Below, piece after piece: positions 26,533-40,400 of a DNA stretch of 64,000 bases. Within the stretch, counting starts at the first letter, position 1; every line of letters starts with the position of its first letter. The notes under the pieces were generated by a model. It made no database searches. It was given only the letters and a program-made list of their open reading frames with translations, and was not told the DNA's origin. A program made the position numbers and the translations under genes. The DNA is taken from NCBI RefSeq assembly GCF_050948215.1, contig NC_135149.1, forward strand, positions 1,054,001-1,118,000. Direction: 5' to 3'. This DNA is from Halictus rubicundus (lineage: Eukaryota; Arthropoda; Insecta; Hymenoptera; Halictidae).

Positions 26533-26633
26533 GATTGCAGATTTTATGCATTTATCAGTATTGTAAATGACTTAAAAAGAATTTAATGGGTTTTTTATGG
26601 TAAGTCACGCCTGATAAAATCTGCAAATTGGTC
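26533..26633. mobile_element. MITE family 1, short ~100 bp derivative
   Basis: GATTGCAGATTTTATGCA opens it and GATAAAATCTGCAAATTGGTC closes it, flanked by TA. Single recognisable ends of the family also occur near 1370, 4850, 10525, 14475, 32372, 33862, 35257, 37091 and 43855. Confidence 0.45.
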
Positions 26634-29069
26634 TATAAAAACTAATATTTGCACAAAGATCCAATACTAGTCGTCGTTGCTGCTTACAGTAAGTGGAAAC
26701 AGAGTACATATCGTGAACAGACAACGTGATCCATTAAACCGTGCTCATCCTATGACTACTCTTGTGGTAGGGCTACCGACTTGAAATTTGCCACAGAGGG
26801 TTTTCTTTGGCGGTTCTATCGAATGATGCGAAGAATCATCTATTGGATTTCAGGGCACATTTGACTACTTTACCCTTTACCACGGTCAAATGACCGACAT
26901 TTGATAATTATTGGAACTATAAAAATGCATTCACTCAGACGATATGTATATGAAAAATGTCGGAATAAATTTCCTTATTCAAGCATCTATTACCAACAAC
27001 ATTAAACAACAATATTATCATTTTTATAAGGCAACTATTTTACTTTTCATAAACCCTTCTTCGCGAGCAGCCCGGACAAATTTGATTTGAAATGAAAATA
27101 GGAAAAACCTGATTGAAATAATTTATTTCGCATTATTATTTTCAGTACTGTTATTCGAGAATAAAAATAATGTTGATTCATTTCAAATAATGTATTATTT
27201 CGTTATCTTTTTTTTCAAATTTGACAGAAGAAATAATCCTCAAAATAATATAGATGTCTGTATAAACAAGACTCAAACCTGATGGTCAGGTCACGAGTTA
27301 TGATTTCGATGAACAATTTTTACGATTATGTGAAACGATGCGATATCTCAAATAATGTTTCGAAAGTGATCACAGGTATGGAGGCAATTATAAAATAAAA
27401 TAACATGTTGCTTGAAATAATATTTCAAATAATGTCATTTCAGAAGTGCCCATAGTCTGTGTGTGAGAGTTCACTAGTTTCCGAGCTGATCAACCGTACC
27501 CACTCGTACCAAATACATCCCGCGCTCGCATTTGCTATAAATTCATAAAACCTGCAGCGACAGCATACGATACCGTCGAAATTCGTTCGGACGAAAAGTC
27601 AAAGAAAGCATCTGAATCGCAGCGAATCGAGAACAATGAAGAAGAACTCCGTGCTGCAGAAACATTGAGGACGCAATCTTTCTTTGCATCGGTGGAACGG
27701 GAATATTTCGAACAATTGACATATTATAGGGTACACAAACCGTATTTCGATTGAAGCTGCATAGCATTTGCATCCGGGCGGTGGCTGCGGCGGCCCGGTG
27801 CGGCGTGGCATCCGCAGTCGACGTAACAAGAAGCTGCACATTCTCGAACTGTTTGCTGGGAAACGTGTATTAACCACCGCGAAGAATCGATTTATTCCGG
27901 AACGACGACGTGCGATCGCAATGAATACGATCAGAGCTGCTACAACGTACACGCGATAAGAATTTGATGAAAACGAGCTGTATTCGTAAGAACGCTGCAC
28001 GAGCCGATTCGCCACGATAACCGTGAATGGACGATGCAACGAATTTGTTCTTGTACGTGGAGATTATTGTACTTGTCAACGATTGGCTGATTTCAAACAA
28101 GTGTTCCTTTGTATTTCGTCGTGTTTCGAACCCCTTTGTCTTCTGTGTATGTTAATCAGGATTCGACGAAGAAGACAGCTTATATTTATTGTAGGCCAAT
28201 ATATTCTCTAATGGCCATATATCGGCAACATCAAATTAGAATCTTATTGCGGCTTAAAGGAAACCAATGTTAACACACATATTTGGTAAATTCTGTTCGA
28301 AATCTTCATCACGAATCTGACTCGATGCTATAGTGCAATACGGTTGAACCGTGTGAAATCATTGTTAATTTGCAGGTGAAGGATGACATTTGCTGTTTCC
28401 AAGTTATAGAAATTTTTTTACATTCGTAACCAAAACTCGGGCTACAGAGGCTGAAATATCTTTCTTCTGAAACGTTTTATAACTACCTGAAACTACTCTT
28501 TGTCTATTACATAATACACTTCAGAAACTCATTCGGAAATTCATTTGAACAGTCCAGGTACATAGTCTTTCAAACAGAAAATTGAAACTGATAGTGATTT
28601 GAACGATCAGTATTGCTCATACTGGGCATATGTTCTATACGTGGAATACTAAACTTCCTGCAACCATAAGCTATATTGTCCTTCGTCAGAAGTTTTTTTC
28701 CACTTCTTGAAAATAGAGGCTTAAGTTGAAATATTTGAAAATAAACATCTGCTTCCATAAATTGTGAGATTAGGTAATACGCGCTCTATTATATACACAA
28801 ATCAGCTGATGCGTCTGTTCGTCATCTGCCGTTTCTACTTGCTGAAAATACTATGGTACGCGAACTTGACGGATCGTCACACTTGTTTTTCTCGAAAACG
28901 AAGCGTCAAATAAAAAAAATGTTATCTTTTCTTTTCGACGTTGAAAACTCGACTCGTAGAATCACCACCCAGCCACTTGTACTACAATTTCGGAATCACT
29001 CTGTATAACAACGAAATATGTTCCCTCGCAAGCATGACTGCTTAAGAAACGTGAAAATATATACAAATG

Positions 29070-29150
29070 CCGAGAGGGCACCGCAGCACCAGCGATTAAG
29101 GCACTGCCTTATAAAAGGAACCACGAAGAACATGGGTTCAAGTCGCAGCT
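29070..29150 (+). repeat. tRNA-like SINE head (degenerate tRNA pseudogene)
   Basis: A-box-like CAGCGATTAAGGCAC (29090-29104) and B-box-like GGGTTCAAGTCGC (29134-29146) are at tRNA-like spacing. The stems do not pair well enough for a functional tRNA, so a tRNA-derived SINE or pseudogene is more likely. Its 3' end was not found. Confidence 0.4.
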
Positions 29151-29270
29151 CGCGGGGACCTCTATTTTTGATCTCTAATACATTCTTATCTTCAATCCTA
29201 CACTCACAAATACAGCGTTAAATTGTAATATTTTATTGTGTTTCGTAGGTTACGGTGTATTACCCATGTA

Positions 29271-29565
29271 CTCCGGATCATTATGCAGAGTAAAAAAAAT
29301 GTTGTACATCGATTGCAAGACACAGGAGCTAAATGTAAATTTATATTTTTCGCTGATCATTTTAATGTAATGAAAATAATATATTAATACTCTCAAAGTC
29401 TTCTACTCTTTTCATTGTTTTGAATCGTATCATAGAAAATTTTAATTTTTGTATTTCCTCTCTTAATAATTTTACCAAGTTAAAAATAACAGCAAAGTAG
29501 GCATTAATTGCTCTAAAATTGCCATTATTTCACATTTCATCCATTAATTTTTCCGATCCGCAGTC
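29271..29565. mobile_element. MITE family 1, ~295 bp diverged copy
   Basis: CTCCGGATCATTATGCAG at the left and CCGATCCGCAGTC at the right. The left ~130 bp resembles 44163-44290 (CCGGATCTTTATGCAAAATA, ATTGCAAGACACAG), a left half of the same subfamily. Confidence 0.5.
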
Positions 29566-30177
29566 CAGTTATCTATGTATAAACTTCCGAATTCTAGTTA
29601 GATACATATAAGATTAATAGTCGTATACATATTATTGTTATTACACATGAAATGTCTAATTTCATGATCGCGCCATCTATAAAAATCAGACAGAACTTCT
29701 GTACTCACTCAATATATCCTTTCGATTTATGGATCGCGTTATTCTGCAGTAACGATACAATAGATACCAAGTGAATAGTGATAGTGTTTTCATAGCAATA
29801 ATAATAAGCATAAAATAATTTATATTTAAATGTTTGTCCACTAATATTTACAATTCGTATCTTAATTAATATTTCGAAAAACATTCATATTTGAAAACAA
29901 TTCACAAATAATCGAGATTCTTAGTAGATCATGTGAAAATCAGTGTAAATATAGAGTAAATATAATTATAACGTGGAGGTATAAAATTATAATTATAACT
30001 AACAAAGACGTGTAATAATAGAGAAACATTTGTAAAAGTCTAGAAACTTTATTATGGGATGCGTAGATCAGATTCAAGTATTGTATTATTATCTTTTTAA
30101 TATTAGAAGATACCGATATAGTATATTAATAGACACAAGTAACGGATAGATACCAAGTGTAGATATAAGCTTTTGTA

Positions 30178-30455
30178 GACTGCGGATTTTATGCATTAAT
30201 AAAATGAATAGGTCAAAAATGAATAGATCTAATATAAAACTAAAAAAAAAACATTAGAAGAACTTCTACTGTTACTCATCGATAAGGAATTATTCAACAA
30301 ATATATTTCTTTGGGTATATATTAGTAAAAGAATGGTTAAAACTTTGGAGGAACACATTCTCGTTATTTTTATAAAGTAATGTAAATAAATTTTCCTTAT
30401 CCTTTCATTTCTCACAGTTGGAGAAACTTTTTATTTTGCATAAAGATCCGCAGTC
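30178..30455. mobile_element. MITE family 1, copy with both TIRs
   Basis: GACTGCGGATTTTATGCA at the left and the inverse GCATAAAGATCCGCAGTC at the right, flanked by TA on both sides (30176-30177, 30456-30457), as in Tc1/mariner-type elements. It is 278 bp without coding capacity and the best-preserved copy of a family scattered over the window. Confidence 0.7.
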
Positions 30456-31176
30456 TAATAATAAGACAGTACATATTGCGGGGGAACATTGCTTGTCAGT
30501 GTCAGAATCGTTGTCTTTTTCTGAGAATAAAGTCGAACGTTGCAAACCGCAGGAAAGCGAATAGGATCCCAGCTCCGTCGAGGCTGCGATGCGAACGAAT
30601 GAACCGAAGTGAACAATGATTCGTGGCAGATCAAGGTCAACAGGGATCCTTTGAAAACAAAAATTACCGATGCTCCTTGGCAATACCTTCATGTACACGC
30701 GTGGTTACGTAACATTTCGGCTTGGTTTCACGTAGGTGGGAGAAAGGAAGTTGTTCTATTTACGTATGCCACTTTTACTAATGTTTGCGGCGGGGATAAT
30801 ACCCGGTGTTATGCCTCGGGCCATAAGTTACCTCGATTCGGCATAAGTGACGAAACCGTTTTCGTTTTCGTTTTTGTTTTCCTTTTCGTTTTCGTGCGCT
30901 GGTAAATAAAATATCCTCGTTCTTCTTGTTTGCGATCGGTGCGTCGTTGGTTCGTTCAGAATCACCGTTGCCGATTTATCGTGAATTTCAATGACAAAAG
31001 ATCTTTCACCTTCAACGGCCTTTCAGTAGAAACAGAATAGAACGTAGAAGAATAGATTGTGCCGTCTCACTGTGCGATTATTACACATTATAATTATTGC
31101 GACGAAAGAAGCCTTTGTTTGGCTTTCAACTAATAAACCAGTCCTCTCAAGTCAAAGACAAATATTTAAAGGTTTT

Positions 31177-31310
31177 TTAACACTAGGTTTACGGAGCACC
31201 AAAAGTAACTATTTTACGTGACTTTATCAAAATAACAAGAATGATTCTATTCAAATTTTTAAAAATATAAAAATTAAAAATATTAGAACCCGTCATGTTT
31301 TTACTATTTT
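31177..31310. repeat. TTAA-ended repeat (piggyBac-like terminus)
   Basis: TTAACACTAGGTTTACGGAG matches the inverse of 79-96 and of 58208-58228. The first two copies stay similar for ~100 bp inward. The later ATATTAGAACCCGTCAT motif (31285) recurs at 58178. Confidence 0.55.
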
Positions 31311-31619
31311 AGTGTCACTCCCTGTAATTTTGGAAAGTTTGATGTTCCGAAACAGTTCTTTCTAAATAAAAACAATATGTGCGAGAAGAATTTTTGGTCT
31401 GGGTTAGGTTTGGATTTTTAAGAATTTTAGGTCATAACTTTCGAACCGTCAAAAATCCTTCTCGTAAACATCGTTTTTATACAAAATGAGACTATCTTAA
31501 AAATTTCAGCTAAATCGGGCCTGACTGTTTTTCGGACGTTTCGCCCAATTATCATTACTATTCGTTCTTTGAAATAACTTTTGCCGAACGCTGTCCTGTA
31601 ATAGACGTTGTACCGGCAG

Positions 31620-31960
31620 AGCCGATCTAGAAAAGGATCCGCTCGGACAGGTGGCAACGGAGGACGCGACGAGCTCGCGAGAAGGCGCCACTGACCAGCC
31701 TTGATGGTCCGTGAACCAGAAGAAGGCGCTAATTCGCTCGTTCGGTTCGCATCGGTTCGGAACTCGTCGCTCGACCGACTGTTGCGGCTTTAACTTTTTA
31801 AAATGTCGCCGATGGCCGTGACAGGATCTATTTTTAGCTGCAGCGAGATAAGCGCGGGAGTGAGGACGGGCGAGAGGGGGCAGGAGAACCGGGAGAGAGA
31901 TCGAGAGAGGGAATCTCCGAGAGCGGGAGAGAAATGGGGGACCTAGAGTGGGACAGACAG
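31620..31960. promoter_or_regulatory. GC-rich island in the large foraging intron
   Basis: A GC-rich block passing into GA-rich sequence (GAGAGGGGGCAGGAGAACC), flanked by AT-rich DNA. Open frames here have no protein-like features. It may be an intronic promoter or enhancer; composition is the only evidence. Confidence 0.25.
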
Positions 31961-32709
31961 TAGCGTAACCGGATGGTATTTTAGTCAGCACTTGGAAAAA
32001 CACCTGTTTAATTAACTTTCTGGCTGCGCCGTGATCAATGAAACTGGACGAGCAACCGCGCTGATTCTACCATTCTCTTTCGCAAGGATATACACTCGCT
32101 ATAGTCAACCTTGCTTGCTATGCTCTGCTCTTAATAGAAAGGACTTTACCCCTACATTTTGGGCACCGATCGAAATAAACAGTTGCATTTAGTTTTTAAA
32201 AATATTCTGTTTCTACTTACATGTCTCGTTTAAGGAAATATTTGTACCTAACTTTTATAAGCAGAAATGTCAACTCAATCTTTGAAAAATGTATTCTCAT
32301 GGAACACATGCTTCAGAATTTGTTATAACGAAAATCTCGTTGTGAACGAGTTATTCTAAAATACTTATGAATAGATTGTGGATTTTTATGCAAAATAAAG
32401 ATTGTTTGCAAATAATAAAACAGTATTTTTAAATTCATTAAATGTTTTTACTACGTTGCATTTGTTCTACTTATTAATAAGGATTCCATAAGGGAAACAT
32501 TAGCAAGATTTGCGGTAGCTCGTCGTTATCCTTTTGTGGCGTTGGCGTCCCATTAATGGTCATGTCCCCAGGAATAAACTGAATCCGTCTCTTATGCAAG
32601 TCTGAGGCAAGCGGCGAGTAGTGTAAATGATAGCACATGGCGTGCCGAAGGAATGTCTCGGCTGTTTATCTCGGGTAGTTGAAAATATTAATGACCGTTC
32701 CAGAATGAA

Positions 32710-32959
32710 TACAGTTTTCCTTCGATATAGAACGACGATGTTGTTTTTGCAACAAGAACATCTCTGTACTCTCTTCTTCTTTTGAAGTTGTCCGCTCGAG
32801 ACAGCTTTTCCAACGAATTTCTGGTCTGCCGGACAACTTTATTCGACCCATAAACTCTCAGCCCACTCAAGAACAATGTCAAGCCGAATAGGTACCCTCA
32901 TCCTCAATACGTCGCGAAAGCTGTCCCGAACCATCGTTTTATATCGAAAGAAAACTGTA
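32710..32959. mobile_element. MITE family 2, 250 bp copy
   Basis: TACAGTTTTCCTTCGATATA at the left and its inverse near 32930-32959 (ATCGAAAGAAAACTGTA) at the right; the outermost TA may be the target site. The interior matches 45151-45349 in inverted orientation (ACCTATTCGG-TTGACATTGTTC) and 10135-10275. Confidence 0.7.
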
Positions 32960-33454
32960 GTATTATTCCATTAGCCATTCCAAAATGAATAGTATCATTG
33001 CATTAGCGCATCGATATTTCCGTTCCGAGGATTATCGCGGATCTCTCGGGATCTCGTAGCCAACGACTCCGCTCCGGAATGCTTCCTCGACTTCCGAGGC
33101 ATAGAAAGTGCCCCGGCATGGCATCGGGAGGAGACGGCTCTCGATTATGCAACGGTCGTTATCACCACCTAAAACTGCTAATCTTTGAGACTGATTCAAT
33201 TACATAACCGACAATGAGCAAGAACGACAGGCTCGTTGAAATTGAAGCTACATTGGGGGGGAGTATAGAATGGAGGCATGCGGTGGAGCAAGGGCTGGAG
33301 GGAGGGCAGGAGAGCAAGGAGATCGAGAGAAGGAGAGACAGAGAGAGAATCAAAGAACTAATTATGCGTGACGTCACTCCGTTGGTTTCTACTGACGCGA
33401 CGAGTCGAGCGCAGCGAGTCGACTCGAGTCAAGTCACGGCAAGTGGGCCAGAAG

Positions 33455-33456
33455 TC

Positions 33457-33502
<46 letters not shown>

Positions 33503-33515
33503 TCTCGCGCGCGCA
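33455..33515. repeat. (CT)n tract with a (GC)n tail
   Basis: Long CT run with few interruptions ending CGCGCGCGC. A GA-rich stretch at 33270-33360 lies just before it. Such GAGA-type tracts often mark insect promoters or enhancers, but no gene start is visible here. Confidence 0.85.
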
Positions 33516-36500
33516 TGATGGAGCTGCAGCCACCGCAGCCGTCACAGCAGCGGTGAAAGCTGCATTTGCGACGAGACGAGTCTTCTCCACCCGGACGAAG
33601 TGGGAGGTGGTAAAAACAGAACTCCGAAAGTTTATGGCTGGTAAATCAGTGGCGTATTAGGCCCGCCGTCGCTAGACGTCCCATTCCAACCGGTCTGATG
33701 AACAGATTGACTGGAATAACGCCAGCGACGCATAGGAAATTCAATGAGCATCGAGCGAAGAATCAGGAAGATTGGAAGACCCCAATTTTTAACCATCGAA
33801 CGCCGGATCATTCTTCGTAAGAATTAACGTGTGTTGTAATTAAGGTAGAGAACTTTTATTTCACATAAAGATTCGCAATCTAGTATTTGCATATTTGATT
33901 TACTTCTAATGATTTTTTAATACAGAAGCGTAATGCTTCAGTCAGCGATTGACAGAAACTTTAATCGAATTCCAACCAATTTCGGGTCAACCGGAGGACT
34001 TGCAGAGCAAGTTCGCATAAATTTCGCAAGGCAAGCTCGTAAGTTTCTTACGATGCGGTTGGTTCACAATTTCAACGCCGTTCCAGCGCGCCTATCTTTA
34101 GATCAGCGAGAGGGATCGGATAATGTATAATAATCGACGATCATCTACGCAATGTCTGGGTGTTCATGAACTACCAAAGCCCACGCCTAAAGAGCTAAAC
34201 CTGACTGTTTGATGGTTTTGTTCATTACACGTTCCTGCGTCCAGCGTGATATATCAACGACTTTCAGTTACTTTAGGAGGTGTTAACAAAATACGGTACT
34301 CTAAATCATTTGGTTTGCATATGCCCGATGAAAAGATAAAAAAAAGTTCTCACATACAACAGTCACAACAATTATTTGAATTTCATTCGAAGTTCAAATA
34401 ATGAGGTAATTTTTAAAAAATTATTTGGCTGTTGAAATAAACTAATATATATGATTATTTCAAATGGTAGGTAGCGAAATAAGATAATATATTATTATAC
34501 TATATTATTAATATATTGCTAGAGTTGGTTAGGCCAGTACAGCAATCCACAGCACGAGTATGCTTAATTTCCAACAAATGTGTCGGGAGATATTCTCTAT
34601 CAAGATTTCATGTTATCCCATATTACCTGCATTTACTCTAAGTGCGCTTATAAATAATCGCAGGTGTGCGATCGTCGACGACGATAGTACAATTATCGCG
34701 GCTCAATCTCGGACGTCAGAGCATGGTTTATTTACATTCGTCGACGTCAAGTTCCATAGAAATTCCGGCAGTTTCGCCGTAAAGGATGTTCCGGCTTGGA
34801 CGGTGTCCGAAGAGGAAGCTACGCGGCGGCATACAAATATTTTTGCACCATGTTTGACCGTCCTTCGCGAACGTGACGATGCTTTCAGTCCCTATAAATA
34901 TTCACGCCAAAGCTACTAACTTTCGGATCTCAATGCATTTTATGTGCATCGTATCGGTCACTTTTGAATATGTATCCGCCTCGTATGAGTTACGAATTAG
35001 TAATCGAAATGCTTACGGCTTCGCACTTCGTTTTATTACTACACAGTGTGCGCGTGTGTGTGAGTGTGTAATTTCGATGCTTTATGTGCTGAACGTCTAT
35101 TAATAGGTTTATCAGTGGAGGTTCTTTATTGACACGTTGATTGCCGCGTCATCCGTGTTTGAGTGACGGAACTGTTTGTCCGACAATTAGGTTCTCTTAA
35201 TTAGGGCAAAGTTGCCTAATATGAAACTCGATTCTTTGAAAAATGAAAATTAGACTGCGGACTTTTATGAAAAAATAAATATTGTTTTTTTAAACAATTA
35301 TTTGTCTAATTAAAGTTCTTGGTCAACGAAATTCAATGATTCAGACCCCCCTAATTAACTATTCTATTCAATGACTATTCTATATTCCATTTACAATACT
35401 AGTAAAACAACCGAATCTGCCACATTTTCTACAATCCCTCAGAATGTTTAAGTATAGAGGTCGTTCGTATCTTGTCTGCATAGTAATCACAAACAGTCGT
35501 TTCTCCGGATTTTACCCATTCATTTTACAGAATTTGCAATTTTACGAACAGAATAATATTGACTTTCCTTCGTGAAACTACGATTGCACCAAAGTTTCGA
35601 AACACAAACTGTTTCCCTGTACACACGGAAAAGACTGTATAAAATTAAAAAAAGAATTGAAGCATAAAATTTAATCAAATTGAATGTTAGGAATAATCGA
35701 TCGATCAATTAGATTATTAAATTCACACCATGTACAATTGAACCACGGGTATTCTGATATTTTAACGTTGTCTATTATTTTATCGTTCTCGCACAGCCTG
35801 CTGCTCAAATTACCGGCGCTCCGCTTCATTTATTTGTCTTCGCTCAGATTTGTTTTGTCAGTTCGACGCTGTTCGATTAAAACTGGAAGCCTTCCGGAAA
35901 AATCAATCGAGAGCTATAAAAGCAAACAGTACTCACAAGGCGCCGCGACATTCGCAAACGTTGTCGTAAGAGAAATTCTCCTAGTACCAAACATAAAAGA
36001 TTTTTTGTAAATACAGGGTATCCCATTCGAAATGAACCACTTGAATACAGAAATTATTAATGATATCGAAAAATCTTTCGAGCAAAAGTTATATGGTTTC
36101 AAGAGGGAGACGATTCTTTGTTAATAGTTTTTTTTTTCTAGGTGGAGAAGTAGAGGGCATACGAAGGTCAATTCAATTTTTTTTTAATGGAACCATGTGT
36201 TTCTCAATACACCAATCGATGTAGTCGATTATTCCCCATAAAAAATTATAAACCTTCTCATATCGAAAAACCATTAGTTTTCACGATATTTCAATTCAAA
36301 GGTACTCAAAAATATTACAAAAACGTGCAATTCCATTTTAAAAAACAAAATTGTCCTTTATATGTATAACCTCTGCACGTCTATTTACAAAAAGAAATTA
36401 ATCATGTCAGACTATGTAAGCCCTGAAACCATTTAACTTTTAATTGAAACATTTTTTTCTATCATCGATAGCTTGACAGATATTCAAGTAAATTCGAATT

Positions 36501-37239
36501 AAATAGGACAATAACCTATCAAAAAACTTATAATGATCTTTTAACCAACCAGAAACCGTTTGATTAAATTAAATTTACATTAAGTGTATTTGGTATTTAT
36601 TACAAGCGAAGGAAGAATTGGCCGCTAATGAATGTGTTAAGTGGCACCGTTGCAATTAAGAGCAGCGTCCGGTTCCTATTTATACCGAACGAGATCAAAG
36701 CCGTGTCTCGAAACATAATTCGTCAAATCATGCGTGTACGTGAACCGGCTATAAATACGTGAATACAGATACAGTTAGACGAGCCATAACCTTTCTTCTC
36801 CGTTGCACGATCTAAGACCAGGAAAATTGTACAAGAGCGTTTTACGAGCGTTTCTGAGAGTCACCGGACCTGAACACGTCCAAGAAAAATCTAGCTACAT
36901 ACATATAGTGACTATAGCGACGGCCGTATGTAGAAATAGAGAAATATTTCTTCTTAATCTCCTGCTCGACAACTCTTGCTTCTTGTAAACTTGTTCATCA
37001 AAGATATTTTATCGTTCGCAAACCGCTGCATGAAAAACGCATTCCATGTTTATCGTAAATGTTTATTCTATAAATTAAACATCTATAACTAGACTACAGA
37101 TGTTTATGCTAATTCACATTCTTGTTCAACCGGTAAAGGAACACGAGAGCTGAAATCTTTTTCCTGATATGTATTGATGTTGTGCGTAAATATGAATTTT
37201 TTGCCATTTCGAGTTGACTCGAATCTGGAAGAAAAAGTT

Positions 37240-37258
37240 ACTCTCTCTCTCTCTCTCT
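37240..37258. repeat. (CT)n microsatellite
   Basis: Perfect CT run beside the dispersed repeat at 37263. Confidence 0.9.
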
Positions 37259-37262
37259 GTCA

Positions 37263-37495
37263 GTACCGGGATTAGTCACGTGACATTGTGAAACAATTAC
37301 ATCAATTGTCCATAAATTTGTAAGGTGTCATTATGTAAGGAGGAAACTCCAATATTTTTTAAATCTATGGTGGTTTCAGTCACGAGAAAAGTTTTTCAAA
37401 ATTTTCACAGATGTTCGAATGTGTATAGAGCATTTTCGAGAAAAAACGCGTCTTGTCTTCAGTTTCTTGCTCGCCACTTCATGAAAAAAATCTTA
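37263..37495. repeat. Dispersed repeat, copy 2
   Basis: 37322-37495 matches 1017-1190. Just before it, CCGGGATTAGTCACGTGAC matches the subterminal sequence of the TTAA element at 3775, linking the two repeat types. Confidence 0.5.
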
Positions 37496-40400
37496 GAATA
37501 CAATGAACGATGGATTCTGTAACTGGAGGCTTCCAGCTTTAAAACGAGTCGAAATTTATTGTCGTACTATGTCCAGGTTTAATTATTTGTACAAGGGTTC
37601 AATTATCGAAATATTATTATTAATGACCCCTCGCCATCTTTCTGGCAATTTGCGTATATACCATTGTGACTAGAGCTCGGCGGCATTGAAATAATAAATT
37701 CGTTCTGAACGACTGATTTGAAACGTGTGTCCGCCAAATGATGTTGTAGCGACCTGAACAAATGGTAATCAGATGGAGCTATGTCGAACGAATGAGCTAT
37801 CAGTCACAGTTTCTTCACCATTTGCAGCGCCAACCATTTGGGTGATTTCAGTCACGGTGTTTCCAAGATTGAATGCAAATGGAATTGTCAGATTTCGTTT
37901 AGAACTATGGTTCATTTGTTTTACATTGATAAAATTCGTTATTGTCTAAACTCTGTTTAAATATGTAATTATAGTACTGTGAATTTTATACATTTATGAT
38001 AAAAATTACTAGTAAGTATTACTAGATAAATTACTATGTAAACTTTATGTAATTACTAGCAACTTATGTAATTACTAGGTAAATATCAAACTGTAAAGAC
38101 ATTAGAAGAATTTCAGAATAATATCGTATTTTACTCGATTTCTATGATAGAATTTACGATAGAGTATAATAATAAACAGGAATGCTACAGTTTTGTTGTT
38201 AACAAGATAATATTACTAACAGGTATTTGGCATCGTCGACAATCTACTCCCAGCATTCTTGTTTAGCTTGTTATACTCTGCTGCCAAGATCGTTGCTTAA
38301 ATCCCAAAAATGCGCATTGTAATCATCATACATATCTAGTTAAGAGTGTCAGTAACATTTAAATTTAAACAGAATCGTACCATTAAATTGAAGAAATCGG
38401 TTGTCAAAAGATAGACCACAGAGTCAGAAAAAAAAAAACAAAATCGTTACATATTAAAATTTTATTTTGCATTATTTTTCAGTTTGTGCGAATTGATTGT
38501 ATTTTCAGTGTGAATCTAAAAATAAAATAATTGTACTCCATATAGATTTAATCTTCCCAAACTATTTTCGAAGAACAAAAATTCTATTGTGCATTGTTTC
38601 TTTCGGCGATAAAAAGTAAAACAATAATTGTTCCATACATTCATTCAGATTTTTATTTGCGCGCGTTTCGCACCGTTCGTCACACTATAAAAGCATAACG
38701 TCCCCAGTCCAGTAATAAGAACATAATTACATAACGGTAACGATAATTAGCATTTAAAAGATACTTCAGACTCATCCGTGCGGAACAAGCGCTCGCTGCA
38801 GAACAATAATTTCGAGATAATAATGTCGACAACTTTCATTTTATTTTTAATCGATAACCACTGGTATTAAAACGTTTAATACGCGACATCGAAATTTAAT
38901 ATGCAAATTGCGAAAATATATGCTAATTTTTATAACACATTCTTATAAGAGAGTTAAATAAAACATATATCGAATGAAATAGCATTTCCTTTGTGAATTA
39001 TTTCGGTGAATGGAACAGTCCAAAATTGTATTCATGATTTCACTTCACAATTTTCTAATAACATTTATGTGTCTTAAGATAATAATAATTTCAGTTGAGT
39101 CTAGATACATATGCTAGGTACGTTTAAGGGTTGGGTTATACTAGTCGGACAGGGTTCTGTCGACAGAATTTGTTGGCCGCAAAAATCATTTTATTATTTT
39201 TATCACTCTTATTGTTGTCATATTTAATGAACGCGTTAAGCATTGTGCCAGGTCACTTCTGTGAATTTATTTCTTTCTCTTCGTATGAAAAATAGTTTGG
39301 ACCTGGTGGGAAGTAAACTTGAAATACTTCCGGACCGTTAAGGGATAATAGCTTTTTAAATAAATACAGCATGTTCATTCTGCCTCCGTGCCACCACGCC
39401 AGTAGCCTGTCAGGCTCTAGCATAGGCATCTCTTGGGGTGTGGAGGGGAGAAAAAGTTCTGGGAACCCCTGAGATTCTGGTAGCAGGCAACACGCTGTGC
39501 CTTTGTTCCGAGCATCTCGAACCCTACCAAGTGGCTTTCCCGAACCCCAAAATACGTATAAACGGGGGAAAACCGCCAGACTTGCTGACCTGTAAGGTAT
39601 GCATCGACCCTAAACTGTCGAGCCGGTGCCGGTTCGTTCCGTTGACGGTACCATGCCGGTCCGTGCTGTATAGTATAAATTGTGCGTACCGCGCTAGGAC
39701 TACAAAATTCACTTTCAAACAAGTCGAAATTTGACAAATTTTTATGACTGTAACCGTTGGTAGAATACTAACCTAACCTCTTTATTAATATTAAGATTTG
39801 ATAACTGTTGGAAATGTTTACAATTTTTACAAATATTGAATTTCACCATTGACTAGCGACCATTGGCAGTAAATTATAGACGAATCTATCTTAATATTTA
39901 CATTTGATGATTTATTGTGAAATAATATTTTATTCTAGCTTTATTATAATTACGTATCTATACGTTATTCGTTTCCGTTACATTTAATTAAGTTATTCTA
40001 TTTCTCTGTTATTAACATTCAAACGTTATAATAATATTGCTTTATTCAGCCTTACGGCCAAGAATTGGACTCGGTTTACAATAACCTATGATTTCAAAAA
40101 ATAACTATCTTATCCACGCATTTCAAACATTATTGAATATATAGACATACGAATAATATGAATTTATTTTTTCTTCTAAACAATTATAAACATGGAGGAC
40201 CCGATCATTGTAATTGTAAAGAAAATCGTAGTACAAGGGGTAGTGTATGTAGCATGTGGGTGTTTGACACTTTTTATGCATATTATTTCGACAATATCTC
40301 GTTAACTATTACGTTTAGAAGATGCGAAGGTTAGTACATTTTTACGCAGAATTTGATAGTCTATCGATTCACGATACAAATGGTGGGTCAATCCGTTTAA

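Noticed and set aside
29070..29150. Functional tRNA gene
   Set aside because: A- and B-box-like motifs are present but the T and anticodon stems do not pair properly; kept only as a tRNA-like SINE candidate.
31506..32003. 165-codon minus-strand frame
   Set aside because: Product of GC-rich and CT-rich low-complexity DNA; no conserved-looking segment.
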